Shown piece by piece: positions 1 through 10,799 of a stretch of DNA of 64,000 bases (its first letter is position 1; every line of letters starts with the position of its first letter). Location of the stretch: NCBI GenBank assembly GCA_003952965.2, contig CM025851.1, positions 12,287,048 through 12,351,047 of the forward strand, written 5' to 3'. The notes below the pieces were generated by a model, which saw nothing but the letters and a program-made list of their open reading frames with translations, did not search any database and was not told where the DNA came from. Position numbers and translations under genes: made by a program. The stretch comes from Morella rubra (taxonomy: Eukaryota; Streptophyta; Magnoliopsida; Fagales; Myricaceae).

Positions 1-815
1 GATGACAGAGCCCTGTATGCCTGAGTTTCCTTTTTCTGTTATCTTTTTCTACGTGTCTTAACCGTGTGGTGTGCATTAAATATACTCTTACCATATCTTA
101 CCAAATCACTTAGATGGAGCTTTGTCATTGGCGCATTATTTAATGTTTTGCTTGTTAAGAAATACGTGAGATATGGGAAGCTTAGGTGGCTGCTTATGTA
201 TGGGTACGGCCTGATTTACTATGATTGCCTAGACCTCTAGCTTAGGGTGTGTAGAGTGGCCAGGGGGAATTCACCAGTGAGTTACGTTCGGTTTATATTA
301 TCAGCAAAGATTTACTCTGCTAAAACTGATAACGACATTAGGAGAGAAACTTCAGTTGACTTAGAGAGAAAGAGAGGGAAAGTGACGTGAAACACCTGGT
401 GACCAAAGAAATTGACCGAAGGATAAGAGGAGGAAAAGACCAAAGAAAATATAGGAGATTACAAGGAAGTTAGGAAAAAGTGAGGTATTTCGGCCTGCAC
501 TTTTATTCCCTTCAATTTTTGTCTTTTCTTTTCCTAACATGGTGTCTTGTTATTTTTAGGTGTTTTACTTTTTCAAGAATGCAGTACATCAACGAGCTGA
601 GGTAAGGGTGTAGAGTTTGTCTTAAATAGAGGTATTGGGGTTGTTCGAATTGTGCTTAAAACGTGACTTCTATCATGAGATGGGAAAAGACAAGTAACTC
701 ATTTTTGTTTCTGCGTTGGATTTTAAACCAAACAAAACATGTGAAGGGCTTATAAGAGAAAGGGCCAAAAGACTTTGGGGACCACCTGGGCCAGATTTGA
801 CTTTTGAGAACAAGG

Positions 816-1300
816 GGTTTTTATATATGCCCAGGGAAGACTGTTTTAGATCGGCTCGGGAAAGATTTTGGTTGTATTTATGTCTGGGAAGCTTTTATTC
901 TTACATGCCCGGGGAAGATGTTTTTGAATGCCCGAGAAAGGTTTTGTTTTTACATGCACGGGGAAGGCTTATATTTTGTTACATGCCCGGGAAGCTTTTG
1001 TTTACATGGCCAGGAATCTTTTGTTTACATGGCCAGGAAGCTTTTGTTTATATAAGCCCGGGATGATGTTTTTCTTTATAGACTCGGGAAGAGTGATTTT
1101 GAATGCCCGGAAAAGGTTTTTCTTTCTATATGCCTGGGAAGATGGTTTTTCAATACCCGGGGAAGACTTTTTCTTTATATATGCCCGGGAAGATGTTTTT
1201 TTGTTGTATGTTCGAGAAGACTTATATTTTTATCTATGCCCGAGAAGACTATTTTTATGCTCGGGAAGAATTTTTTTTATATGCCCGACAAGCTTTTTCT
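816..1300 (+). repeat. CCCGGG-rich degenerate tandem array inside the LTR (copy A)
   Basis: About fifteen degenerate units of roughly 25-35 bp each carry a core like ATGCCCGGGAAGA followed by a T-rich stretch. The cores vary (CCCGGG, CCCGAG, CTCGGG, GGCCAGG), as expected if CpG sites decay under methylation. The units keep long frames open in several phases, which explains the spurious ORFs here. Confidence 0.8.
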
Positions 1301-2196
1301 TTTGGAAATAGTCAAGAGCCCTAACTCCTTGAATAGCCAATCCTTAGTGGGCTTAGAAAGAAAATAAAAATAATCAAGCTGTATAAGTTGTTGCACTTGC
1401 CTAGTACAGCATGTGGTATTCCTATCATTTCAGTTATGATGATTTAAATGTTAAGTTGACTGAGTCTAACACATGCACCTCAAAAAATGAAAACAATTAG
1501 GTCTTTTATTGAAGATTAGATTCGGCCACTTATGGATTAAGAAAAGTTACTGTGAATTTAGGTTGCTTTATTTTATATGACAGTTGGTATATGAAATCCA
1601 TTGAAATTCTTTAATTACTTGATTATCAATGAAGCATATGATACATGTTGCATCATCATGTCATGAGTGTGGAAAAATCTAATAACAGAATGACAGAAAT
1701 GAAACCCATACCCAGAGGTGGTCCGATGACAGGGTGACGGTACCAATCACAACAGTGGGATAGTGCAAGCCACCACTGAAAGGAGTGGGTGGTATCCCTG
1801 GCGTGAAACAATATACGCTTGACAGGGTCCTGGTGCCGGGGCACGGGACAGTCCCAGAGGAGAGGAGGGACGCACAACCCAGACTCTGGGGGTTAAACAG
1901 AGAGATTGAAAGGACACCTCTGATGACCAGAAAAGAAAGGAAAGAACGAAAGAAAAGAAAGAAAGTGAAATGATCGGAAAACAGATGCATCATCCCTGCA
2001 TTTCATTGATCATACGCTCATGTTATCCTGTTCATGATTATCAATGCTTAATTCTTATTGTTTACATGCTACGATAATTATTTATAACATGTTTCCTTTT
2101 TTCCCCCCCTAATTACTGAGTTAGTAGGACTCACCCCTTTATTTGTATAAATTTTCTTGTATGTACTGCTATGGCTGTGGACCCTGGACGTAACAA

Positions 2197-2487
2197 ATGT
2201 TAATCTTTATGAGCGAGGAGCTTTTAGATATTAACCCATACATTTTAGTGATGACAATCTGGACGTATGTCACTGAGTCATTCGAGGTTTTCGTGGGGTA
2301 CGAGCCCCAATGGTACCTTAAAGAGCCTCCGACCATCCCAGTTCCCTCAGTTGAGGATTTCGAGCTAGTTGATTTTGACCTGACTCTTTTATATGATGTC
2401 CTTCCTCCACCGGCGCCGCCGGTAAAGGATATCGGGAAAAATGAAATTATTGACCTAACCTCTGACACCGAGTCGAGGGTCGACTAG
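2197..2487 (+). CDS. Acidic 96-residue ORF inside the LTR (copy A)
   Basis: An ATG-started frame of 96 codons lies in the 3' third of the LTR. The product is acidic, with a proline-rich stretch (PPPAPPV) and a C-terminal EIIDLTSDTES segment. That segment has the form of a SUMO-interacting motif: a hydrophobic IIDL core followed by acidic or serine residues. I do not recognise the family. Coding inside an LTR is unusual, and the frame could be chance. No promoter or splice signal supports it directly. Confidence 0.3.
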   Translation: MLIFMSEELLDINPYILVMTIWTYVTESFEVFVGYEPQWYLKEPPTIPVPSVEDFELVDFDLTLLYDVLPPPAPPVKDIGKNEIIDLTSDTESRVD

Positions 2488-3020
2488 ATATCAGTCGTAG
2501 TCGTTCTTTTTGGGTTAGTTCGTGTACATTCTATTCCAGTTTTTTTTTTTTTTTTGTAGGACGGAAAGCTGTAGACAGCTTCCACTTTTATATTTACTTT
2601 CTCTTACTGTTGTATCCTCATGAATGATTTTGTTCTTTGTAAAATGCACTAGTGGAAAAATTTTATATTTATATTTTTGAGATTTCCCCTTATCCTGTTT
2701 CTTCCTTAAGCCACAAGCCACCCTTAACTTTCATTTCTTTACCAGATTGTTTTTAAAATATTTTTCTAATTTCACCTACTTAATTTATTAAGTTATTTTA
2801 GTCTCCTCATTTAATACAGTGTAACCTATCTGTTTCATCCCTAAAACTATTATTTTCCTTCCTTACTATACTTATCTCTTTTCACTAAAACGTTTTTGCT
2901 AAGCTTTTTCAAAGCCAGTTATCAGGCCTTTATAGGATTAATTGTGCAGTAATCCCCGCTTGTGTGCATTCTATTACTATAGGAGAGCCTAGGGGGTAAG
3001 TACTAGCACGGGGCGTGACG

Positions 3021-3025
3021 CTACC
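3021..3025 (+). repeat. Target-site duplication CTACC (3' side, copy A)
   Basis: CTACC directly follows the LTR end. In copy B the same pentamer occurs on both sides of the LTR. Five bases is the usual TSD length for plant LTR retrotransposons. Confidence 0.8.
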
Positions 3026-5220
3026 AAACCCAAATTACATTAGAGCAATCTGCACCTAAGAAACCCAAATACGATAAACAACACGCCAACTATAATGGCC
3101 TTAAGTCGATTTTCCTTTGCAATGTGACTTCGGAGTTGTGCACCACCAATTTAATCTGTTCAAGCACCCTCTTAAATTGATCGTCTATGTTTTTTTTTAT
3201 GTTCAACCACCTTTTCAATCTGCTCGTCCATCGATTTCAGCATACGAATGACTTCAGCCATATCTTTGACGTCTCTTGAAGTTTCAGTTTCTTCTTTTGG
3301 CATTTTCTCCATAGAAACGGGGGGTCTAACCATTGAAAGAAATCGCATCCATCCTGAGTCTACAGATCACAAGTTTATCATATGATAGTTAGTGGGAAAA
3401 AAACAAACAACATTGAAAAATTAACAAAACTCAAACGTGATAGAGAATAGAGAAAATTGCAAACCATTTTCCCATATCGTTGACATCCATAAAAGTGTTG
3501 GCGTGGATTTCCACAGGTCATGCTAGTCCGTAACTTCACTGGAATCTCACACTTGCACAGTGGCTGAGAGAGCACCTCAACTGAGGCACCATCATCGTAC
3601 CCAGTTGAGGATACTGTTGAAATAGTGGACGTCATGCTAGATCTCGAGAAAAAAAATTCCAAAATTACAATCAGAACTTTACCCAAGTTAAGAGGATGCT
3701 ATGCATGTACAATGATAATAACAAGTAAAATTAGGAAGACGTTGTCCACTATATATGTCAACTTTAGCTAAAGACTTTAGCTATTTATATCAATACATAC
3801 GAGTCTATAAGATACTAGGATGTCAATTCTATTAAATTACTTCATAGGTACTTAAACTTCACTTTTAATATAGAGAAAAAGAGAGACTACAAATTCTATA
3901 CGTTCTTAATATGAGTTTATCAAATAACATCAATTTGAAACCTAATTAATGTCTTAAACACAAACTTGCAGCAAATTAATCTTTTGCTCATTTCTTGCCA
4001 AGCCAACCTATAGCCCGATCATGGGGCATCGCTGTAGTTTACATGGCACTATACAAGCTGTACCAGTATCAGCACTGCCAGCCAAGTTCTGCCTCGACAC
4101 ACAATCAACGTACAACTAAATAAAACAAAACAAAGATAGCAGAACAATAGAGCAATACAACCATTTTTATTGCGATCTGGGTTTCATACCTAACAGTCTT
4201 TATCTGGGTTTTGCCACAATATCATAGCCAGCAAATACCAGAAAATATATTACAAAGAGATAAGAAAGTAGCAATTTACAAGAAGTACTATAAGGCCTCA
4301 ACAACAGACTTCTCTGCATCTTCAATGTCCCATAGGGCATTATCAACATTCCAAAATAACAAATAATTAGGAAAACTCAGTATAAACCATATTTTTCAGG
4401 TAGTTAATGAATCATCATAGAAACAAAGAGAACACACCAGGAAAATAAAATGGTTGTCACAATACTTTCAACTAAGGTTCACAAGCTCAATATTCTTGCA
4501 GAATAATCGAGTCGAGGGTCCAAGGGAGAATTGGCTTTTCAACCCCACATCTACTCAAAGAATTTTGGTTCGTGAATAGGGTTGGGACAATAAGAACAAG
4601 AAATCTTGATTACCCCCACCCCTTTCACTCTCCTCCCAACAGCGACCCTAAAAGAAAGGGGCCCTTTAGTAGCTCCCTCTTAAGAAGCAAAATAGCAAAG
4701 AATAGAGCAAATCCATTGGGCAAATCGTTAACTTATTCAGATGGGTTTGTGGTTGAGACGTTGGGCGAGGAAGAAAAAAGTTCGAAAATGGAAACGAGTT
4801 GGAGCTAAATAACTTACAAACCTTCAATAGAGAAAATGCCTTCGATCGAGATTCCTAACGAGCTGGTGACGGATCTTCATATTCGGTGGAGAAAAGGGCG
4901 ACGGGAGGTTAGGGTTCGGGTAATATGAGAATTGTTGATACAGCAGTTACTTTGGGGGGAGGGGGGGAATTGGCCGATGTGGAGTGTCTTCAGCGGATGT
5001 GGAGTGATGATGTGTCAATTTTGACACGTGTCGCGAATTTAAGGGCTACTGACGTGGATTAAGATGCCACGTATGCTTTTTTCGTCACGGTGCTAGGCCT
5101 CAGTTGACGGAAGGCCTTAAAAAAAAGACATAGCCCACGGACCTCTGTGGAACGAACTAAAGCCCAGGAACCAGTTTAGAAAAAGTCCAAACCCCAGGAC
5201 CAGTTGGAATAAAAAGCATT
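3026..5220. mobile_element. Distal part of a MULE with GRF zinc-finger gene (copy A)
   Basis: This segment holds a GRF-type zinc-finger gene on the minus strand. It ends in a leader-like stretch at 4960-5220 that read on the minus strand contains CCACGTCAG and 'phase' sentences about GGTCCTGGGG, which to my memory resembles the outer regions of plant Mutator-like elements. In copy B it directly continues the MULE transposase region once the solo LTR is removed. I could not find a matching inverted repeat at the other end near 41.5 kb, so the boundary is approximate. Nothing else genic is seen between 3640 and 4960. Confidence 0.45.
3172..3635 (-). pseudogene. GRF-type zinc-finger gene, frameshifted (copy A)
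   Basis: Two exons are visible on the minus strand. Exon 1 (3635-3465) starts at ATG and encodes 57 residues with CKC at 27-29, Cys41 and Cys51. A GT...AG intron (3464-3360) joins in phase to exon 2, which begins TQDGCDFFQWLDPP, the conserved second half of a GRF zinc finger (Cys ligands plus GCxFFxW). A run of six C (3319-3324) then puts the rest out of frame. With one base more, the frame would continue through a charged helical tail to TAA at 3172. GRF fingers bind nucleic acid, and small plant GRF proteins are often transposon-linked. I start at the second ATG because the first gives an unlikely FFF-rich leader. The lesion is identical in copy B. Confidence 0.7.
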
Positions 5221-6840
5221 TTATTTATTTTGTTCGACTATTAATTTGGATAACCTGATCCATTAGAAATGCAGACATGAAATTGGACTGATGTTGGATC
5301 AAATTCTGCTTAATTAAAGTAATATTGTGTTTTAGTGGGCAATTAAGAATTATGATCAACTGGGGAGTACAGCAGTCGCGTAGTTGTCATTGACGCCATT
5401 CTTCCATTTCTACATGTCTGTTTCAGTTTGTTGCATATGTGATCTGGTTATAACTATGATGGAAGAGTTCTTGGAGGGTTACATATCCCTGGAAAAGTAG
5501 CCGTCTCTATTGAGCATTCATTTAACTTTATAGAAACATTAGTCATGAATTAATTATAAGTACTATTAATTTGCTGCCCTATAGCTATGTAAACATGCTT
5601 TTGGGCCGTCTTCATTGCTAAAACAACTACTACACTACAAGACATATGGTGCGGGTAGAGATTTTTGTTGTTTAAAATATAAACGAGTTGCAATCAGTTT
5701 AGTTCCTTTTGAACTGCTCCCTCCATTCCCATCTTATTACGCCTGATTAATTAGCAGCTAATTGTTGGCTATAGAGCCCCAGTTGTTTAGTTTGAATTTT
5801 CTTCCTCTTAGTGAATCAGACTCAGGCATGTGGCTACAGGCATTATTGTGGACATTAGAGATCCCATTTCAAGGGCTATACGTCCCGAAGCAAGCAAGCA
5901 AGCACCCGATATGAGTACTAAACCACCTCATAATTCATTTATGGTTCACATATATAATGCCATCAACTTTCTCTCAACTTTCTGCAGATAGAGTAAAGCT
6001 CAGCCAAAAAGGTTTCAGATTGGGTTAATTAGAAGGAGTTCATATATATGCAAGTTGCAGAACCATTTCTTGCAATGCTAATTAGGGTACTGTAAATGTG
6101 ATGCCTATGAAAAGAACCTTTCAAGGTACTTCGACTTCCACGCGGTTTTATATCATTTCTCTTTCGTGATGGGCGCCACACTGATTTCTTACCGTCAACA
6201 TCGCCTCTTAACTGCTACCATTATTATTATCACATGGAAAAGATGGTGATATATATTTACATGTAGGGATCACAGCCCGTGATCACTACCGCAGTACCCA
6301 TACTAAGTTTGGAAATTAGGCAGTTCAAAACATGCTTCGGTTTCACATTTTTCTTCGAGAGCGCGACAACTTGTTCTTTTTCTTCTTTTTTTTCAAGATC
6401 AGAACTGAGCCTAACGTAGTGTCATCTCGCTATTTACTTTGCCTAGATAAGGGTAATATGTGGAATTTAATGTAGATTGGGCACACCTAGACGGGACCAT
6501 TTTGATGTTAGACTTGCTACTAATTATGGCCAATTGTCTCATAATTAAACAAACGTGCGTTGTAGTAATGATCTCTTGGAGATAGAAAGATCCGAAATAA
6601 CAACTGCATCAAAGACAACCTCAATCAGAGTGACCAGTACTGCTCAGATCAGAACCGAATCAAAGGCGAAAGAGAAAACAAAGATCATGACCGAGGATGG
6701 CTCCATTCCTGAGCCGGCTAAGTGAAAAAGTCCGCAAGCAAACGCCAAAAACTGTGTTTCACTTAATGCAAATCCACTATAGCCACATTGGCAAAGCCGA
6801 TGTCTTCTAATTGTCTCTATCTCAGACCCTTGACACCTTT
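5221..6840. other. Intergenic, upstream of the TAC1-like gene
   Basis: I see no supported gene here. The stretch is AT-rich, with scattered short frames and no splice-consistent coding. It probably holds the distal promoter of the zinc-finger gene that follows. Confidence 0.6.
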
Positions 6841-6847
6841 TTCCTCT

Positions 6848-6854
6848 TATAAAA
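6848..6854 (+). promoter_or_regulatory. TATA box of the TAC1-like gene (copy A)
   Basis: TATAAAA lies about 165 bases upstream of the ATG and is followed by a pyrimidine-rich leader with a CT repeat (6885-6897). This is the normal arrangement for a plant core promoter. No experiment supports the start site. Confidence 0.55.
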
Positions 6855-7019
6855 CCCTACTTTCCCCCTACAACTCTCTGTAGCTCTCTCTCTCTCGACA
6901 ATTGTCATCCCCATGCCAATTCTGCTCCAAAAGGGAATTCTTTCTCTGCTCGATTCCAAGCTTTTCTTTCATCCTTTTTATTCTTCTAGCGTGTTTCATA
7001 ATTTAGGTCTCCGATCAGT

Positions 7020-7568
7020 ATGGAATCCGGAAAACAATTAGGAGGTTCGGAAACTTCGAGCGAGGAGAATGATGGGCTAGAAGAAGTCAACGACGACATA
7101 GGGAGTAAACGCTCCTACGAATGTACATTCTGCAAGCGGGGCTTCACCAACGCGCAGGCCTTGGGAGGACACATGAACATACACCGCAAGGATCGAGCCA
7201 AGGCCAAGCAGACCACAAGCCCTTTGCTTCCGAACAAATCCAATGAGGATTACATCCCATCTGGATATATTTCGGCGGTTTCATGTGAACCATCAAAGTT
7301 CTTCCCAGTTTTTGAGGCGCAAAGGAATTATCACATGTATTTTCAGCCATCAGCATCAAGCCCTAGGCACCCACAAGCTCCTTTCCATGAAAGTGATTTA
7401 TTTGCTTCAAGGGCCCAGTCTTTTAGAATGAACGACCAGGAACTTTGGGGTACAAATTTGAGCCTTCGAATTGGCCCCATGCATGCGGAGGATGATGGAA
7501 TGAATAGGGGAGTTCATAGAGCTGAAGAAGTGGATTTGGAGCTTCGCCTAGGTCATGATCCGTATTAA
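7020..7568 (+). CDS. TAC1-like single C2H2 zinc-finger EAR protein (copy A)
   Basis: This intronless frame of 182 residues encodes one plant-type C2H2 finger (Cys35, Cys38, His51, His55) with the QALGGH signature at 46-51, followed by a basic stretch (HRKDRAKAK). The C-terminus carries DLELRLG (172-178), an EAR-type motif that recruits TOPLESS-class co-repressors. The overall plan (acidic Ser/Glu-rich N-terminus, [13 protein letters not shown] finger, C-terminal EAR) is closest to Arabidopsis TAC1/TELOMERASE ACTIVATOR1-like and related SUPERMAN-family proteins of 170-200 residues. A nuclear DNA-binding regulator is expected. The start is the first ATG after the TATA box and CT-rich leader. 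The second copy at 54031 is identical. Confidence 0.88.
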   Translation: MESGKQLGGSETSSEENDGLEEVNDDIGSKRSYECTFCKRGFTNAQALGGHMNIHRKDRAKAKQTTSPLLPNKSNEDYIPSGYISAVSCEPSKFFPVFEAQRNYHMYFQPSASSPRHPQAPFHESDLFASRAQSFRMNDQELWGTNLSLRIGPMHAEDDGMNRGVHRAEEVDLELRLGHDPY

Positions 7569-9120
7569 AATTACTGTTTTATCTTTGGAATAGTTATATA
7601 CATGCTATGCGCCATATATATTGTACGTACAGAGTTGGTCTTCCTTCAAAAGCTAATTTCTATTTGATCGAGGCAAAATGATCGTGAAAACTTGCTTAGA
7701 CTTAAGGACATCTCTAGTAATGTCAAAGTGAGGATCCAGAAAAGTGATCGGATTCTCACGCCCAAAGCTGGGCAAAGTAAGGGAAACTGGAGAAAGTGTT
7801 TTGAGGTAATTGTTCTACCTTATGTTTATTCTCTCACATGTTCTGAAGTTTGTGGCTGTATATATAGGTCATTTTCATATAAAACCCCACGTATCGATCC
7901 TTTGATCATGTACCAAGACCTATCTTTAGCGAAGATCCTTCCTAGTTGCACTATGATCTGGAGTTGCTTCTCCGTGTCTTTTCCCCTCATGACATAATTA
8001 TAGCTTCACTTTGGTGAAAAAAAGAAAACTTAGATCCCTTTTTTTATTATTATAAGGAAAAAAAATAATATATATGACAGCATCATTTACGGGTTCGATC
8101 GGATTCAGGTCTAAATATTACTCCCTTTCCCTTTTCAAAAGGTTCCTCTATATATATATAGATTTGTGCAATTGTGCTATTACATTGTAATAACAGGATC
8201 AGAATATATATTCTCATATTAGCTACTGAAAAAGTAAGGGGCATAGGTTCACTTTACAACTCCTAGAACTACTTATACGTACAGATTTAGAATTGAACTA
8301 AAAGCCGACTGTGTGATGATAATATTACATATGCAAATCTGCAGGACCACCATTGGTAGCTTGTAAAGAGAAATTAAGCACACAAAAAAAGGGTGATCAT
8401 ATTGTTAAATACATGATATTCCAATTCATGTGGCATCCTTGGAGCACACCGTTGGATGACGTTCTTATATCTTAATCCTTTGGATCTGCTACATCCATCT
8501 GCGCTGAACATGATCACGGGCTCCAAATCCAAGTCATGACATAATGTTTGAAGTGGCTTGGGAGATAACTAAATCCAGTTTCAAAACATTGAAGTACTTG
8601 AACTGAAAATGGGTATTGGTCTGATACTGATTAATTGTGTCTCTTCGTTGAACTCTATGGTGCTTTGTTCGCTATGATACTTTTCATGCGGTTCACATCT
8701 GCAGGAAAATTTGTTCTTTTTCTTTTGTGTGCGATTAGGAAATTTCGCTATTTTTAGATATATTACTAGGCATTGCTTCAACCAAAAGTAAGCTTCAAAG
8801 GTGTAGTCCTTTGGAAATTCTGGTTTCTGTTTTTCCCTTTCTCCCCTTTCTCAGTCAGACTGGAAATTGTTGCTCAGATTAATCATGAGGGAAGAGTCAC
8901 AGACATGTGAAGCACCACGAAGGCACGATTCCTAAAGAATAACAACGTTATACTCGTGAACTAGAACTTTTAAGGACATTTATAGTCAAATGTGTACCTC
9001 CTTTAATAATAATTAAGCACGGATAATGATCATGGAGAGGCTCAGCTGGCTTCAATCATGAGTTGAACTATATCTCAACATTAATCCCCAGACTGTACCT
9101 ATGTTAAGTAATTAAGGTAA
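7569..9120. other. Intergenic, downstream of the TAC1-like gene
   Basis: The 3' UTR of the zinc-finger gene should begin here. Beyond that I see only AT-rich sequence and short unsupported frames. Confidence 0.55.
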
Positions 9121-9140
9121 ATATATATATATATATATAT
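9121..9140. repeat. (AT)10 microsatellite (copy A)
   Basis: Ten perfect AT units. The copy at 56132-56151 has the same length. Confidence 0.9.
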
Positions 9141-9188
9141 GAATAGAACAGAGTCTCCTTGCATGTCCCACTTGAAGCTTTTTTTTTT

Positions 9189-9567
9189 GGGGAAAATACA
9201 CTTTTCACCCACAAACTACCATATATTTTACACTTTGCACCCTAAACTACCAATTTTGACACATTGCACCCTTTAACTACCAATTTTTAACACTTTGCAC
9301 CCTTTATCAAATTTTCAAACTAAAATGACGATAATGCCCTTAGATATTGTTGTCAATTCATTAATTTCTCAAGGGTATTACTGTCAAATAGAGGGTGCAA
9401 AGTGTTTAATATTAGTAGTTGGAGGGTGTAATGTGTCAAAGTGGGTAGTTTAGGGTGCAAAATGTATAACATTGGTAGTTTGAGGGTGCAATGTCTTAAA
9501 GATGGTAGTTTGGGGTGCAATGTGTCACTACTCCGGTAGTTTGTGGGTGAAAAGTGTATTTTTCCCT
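9189..9567. mobile_element. Mutator-type MITE with long inverted repeats (copy A)
   Basis: The element starts GGGAAAATACACTTTTCACC and ends with the complement (GGTGAAAAGTGTATTTTTCCC). Repeated 'GCACCC...ACTACC' sentences on the left are mirrored as 'GGTAGTTTGAGGGTGC' on the right, so most of the ~380 bp can fold back. It is flanked by T-runs that could be the TSD. There is no coding. This is the usual form of a short non-autonomous MULE with extended inverted repeats. Confidence 0.75.
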
Positions 9568-10005
9568 TTTTTTTTTTTTTAAAAAAAAAAAATTAAAGAC
9601 TACAGTACATCCGAATTTTATTAGAAAAATCTTCACTTAAGGTAAAAGAACACTGTAGTAATAATCACACTTGACCGGCTACATAGAAAACACCAAAAGC
9701 CAAGCAACCGACTAAAAAATGAAAAAACAACAACCTTAAAATTAGATGCACAAATATGGTAAAACATGAAAATTTAATATGCATGTAAGCACCCATAGAA
9801 TTTTTCGATATGTCCGTGTCTAGTTCAGAAATTGTTGCACCAAGCCTGAAGGTTTTTTGAGGTACTCCAAAGCCCTAAAAATGACTGCCACAAGGTACTT
9901 AATTAATGAGATGCCAAAATACCATGAATCTTGTGCCCAAAACTTGTGTCTCAAGGGTCACCCCGGGAAAGGCTTGGTTTCTAAGCCAAGAACTACCTAG
10001 ACTAT
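9568..10005. other. Intergenic between two small transposons
   Basis: A T/A homopolymer junction (9567-9592) is followed by AT-rich DNA. I see no gene or further structured element. Confidence 0.5.
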
Positions 10006-10556
10006 CACTACAAGGAAAAAGAGTTTACATGACAAACTTTTGAGTCTCAAACCAAAATTTATCACTTGAAAATGATCTTTCTTGTCAAAACCTACATTTT
10101 GTTACCCAAAATGTTCTCGTAAGGCCATTTTCGTCTAGACAGGTCAAAAAACCATTCGGATGCATTTGTGGGTGATGTACTACTAGTCGTTGCAAATGTT
10201 TGACGATTAATATCGTCACAAATGTTTGAATACCGTCCAGACCTTTTATAACAATGTCCAAACAGGCTTTACAAAAGGAAACGTCAAGTGTACGTATATT
10301 CGATGACTAAAATAGGTTCATCACCTTGTACAAAAACGCTCACACTCTTCATGCGAATGGACAGAAACCACTGAGCCGTAACGGAATTGAAGTTCGTCAA
10401 GCAAGTAGAAAACCGTCCGAACGGTTTTGCGTGAGGAAACACAGAAACAATCACCTAAAACCTTTGTTGATAGGCTTACAGTAACAAATCGGGTAACAAC
10501 TCGATTTTGTTACCCAAAACTTTTGGTGACAAAATTAAGTGATTTTTCTTGTATAT
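10006..10556. mobile_element. CACTA-type non-autonomous element (copy A)
   Basis: The left end reads CACTACAAGGAAAAA, the classic plant CACTA terminus. The right end TTTTTCTTGTATAT is its complement with a decayed last pentamer. Subterminal TTGTTACCCAAAA motifs occur near both ends. The 551 bp contain no transposase coding. The TSD is not clear because the right terminus has mutated. Confidence 0.6.
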
Positions 10557-10799
10557 ATTAAGGTTATGCAAACAAGCAGCTCAATAACATTGAGCTCATA
10601 AACTTAATTTCTACAAAATTGTGGCCGTCGTGGTTTGATTGAAAAGTAGATTAAGGCTGAAGATGCTGGTTTTTTCCTCCGTCCATTAAACGAGTCCATT
10701 TTTCATACATTTGTCTTCCAAGGCATAAAATTCTTGAATCCTCCCAAGGTACATTATTCTTCAATCCTATTCTCTCTTTTATCAATTTGTACTCTCAGA

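Larger units (their letters stand above)
1..3020 (+). mobile_element. Long LTR of a retrotransposon, 5' part outside the window
   Basis: This equals the last 3020 bases of the complete solo LTR at 46529-50031. Its 3' end reads GGGGCGTGACG, which is nearly complementary to the LTR start TGTAACACCCC seen in copy B. It is followed by CTACC, the same five bases that precede the LTR in copy B. No gag or pol coding is visible. The long frames at 716-1324 come from the CCCGGG-rich array and are not genes. Confidence 0.85.

Noticed and set aside
716-1324. Several overlapping plus-strand frames of 70-127 codons
   Set aside because: They arise from the degenerate CCCGGG array, which stays open in more than one phase. 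The translations are repetitive and match nothing.
4572-4808. 78-codon plus-strand frame
   Set aside because: It lies in the presumed 5' side of the minus-strand GRF gene and shows no family or splice support.
7144-7431. Frames on the other strand or in another phase within the TAC1-like gene
   Set aside because: Shadows of the real zinc-finger frame.
8088-8110. GGGTTCGATCGGATTC, like a tRNA B box
   Set aside because: No matching acceptor, D or anticodon arms can be drawn around it.
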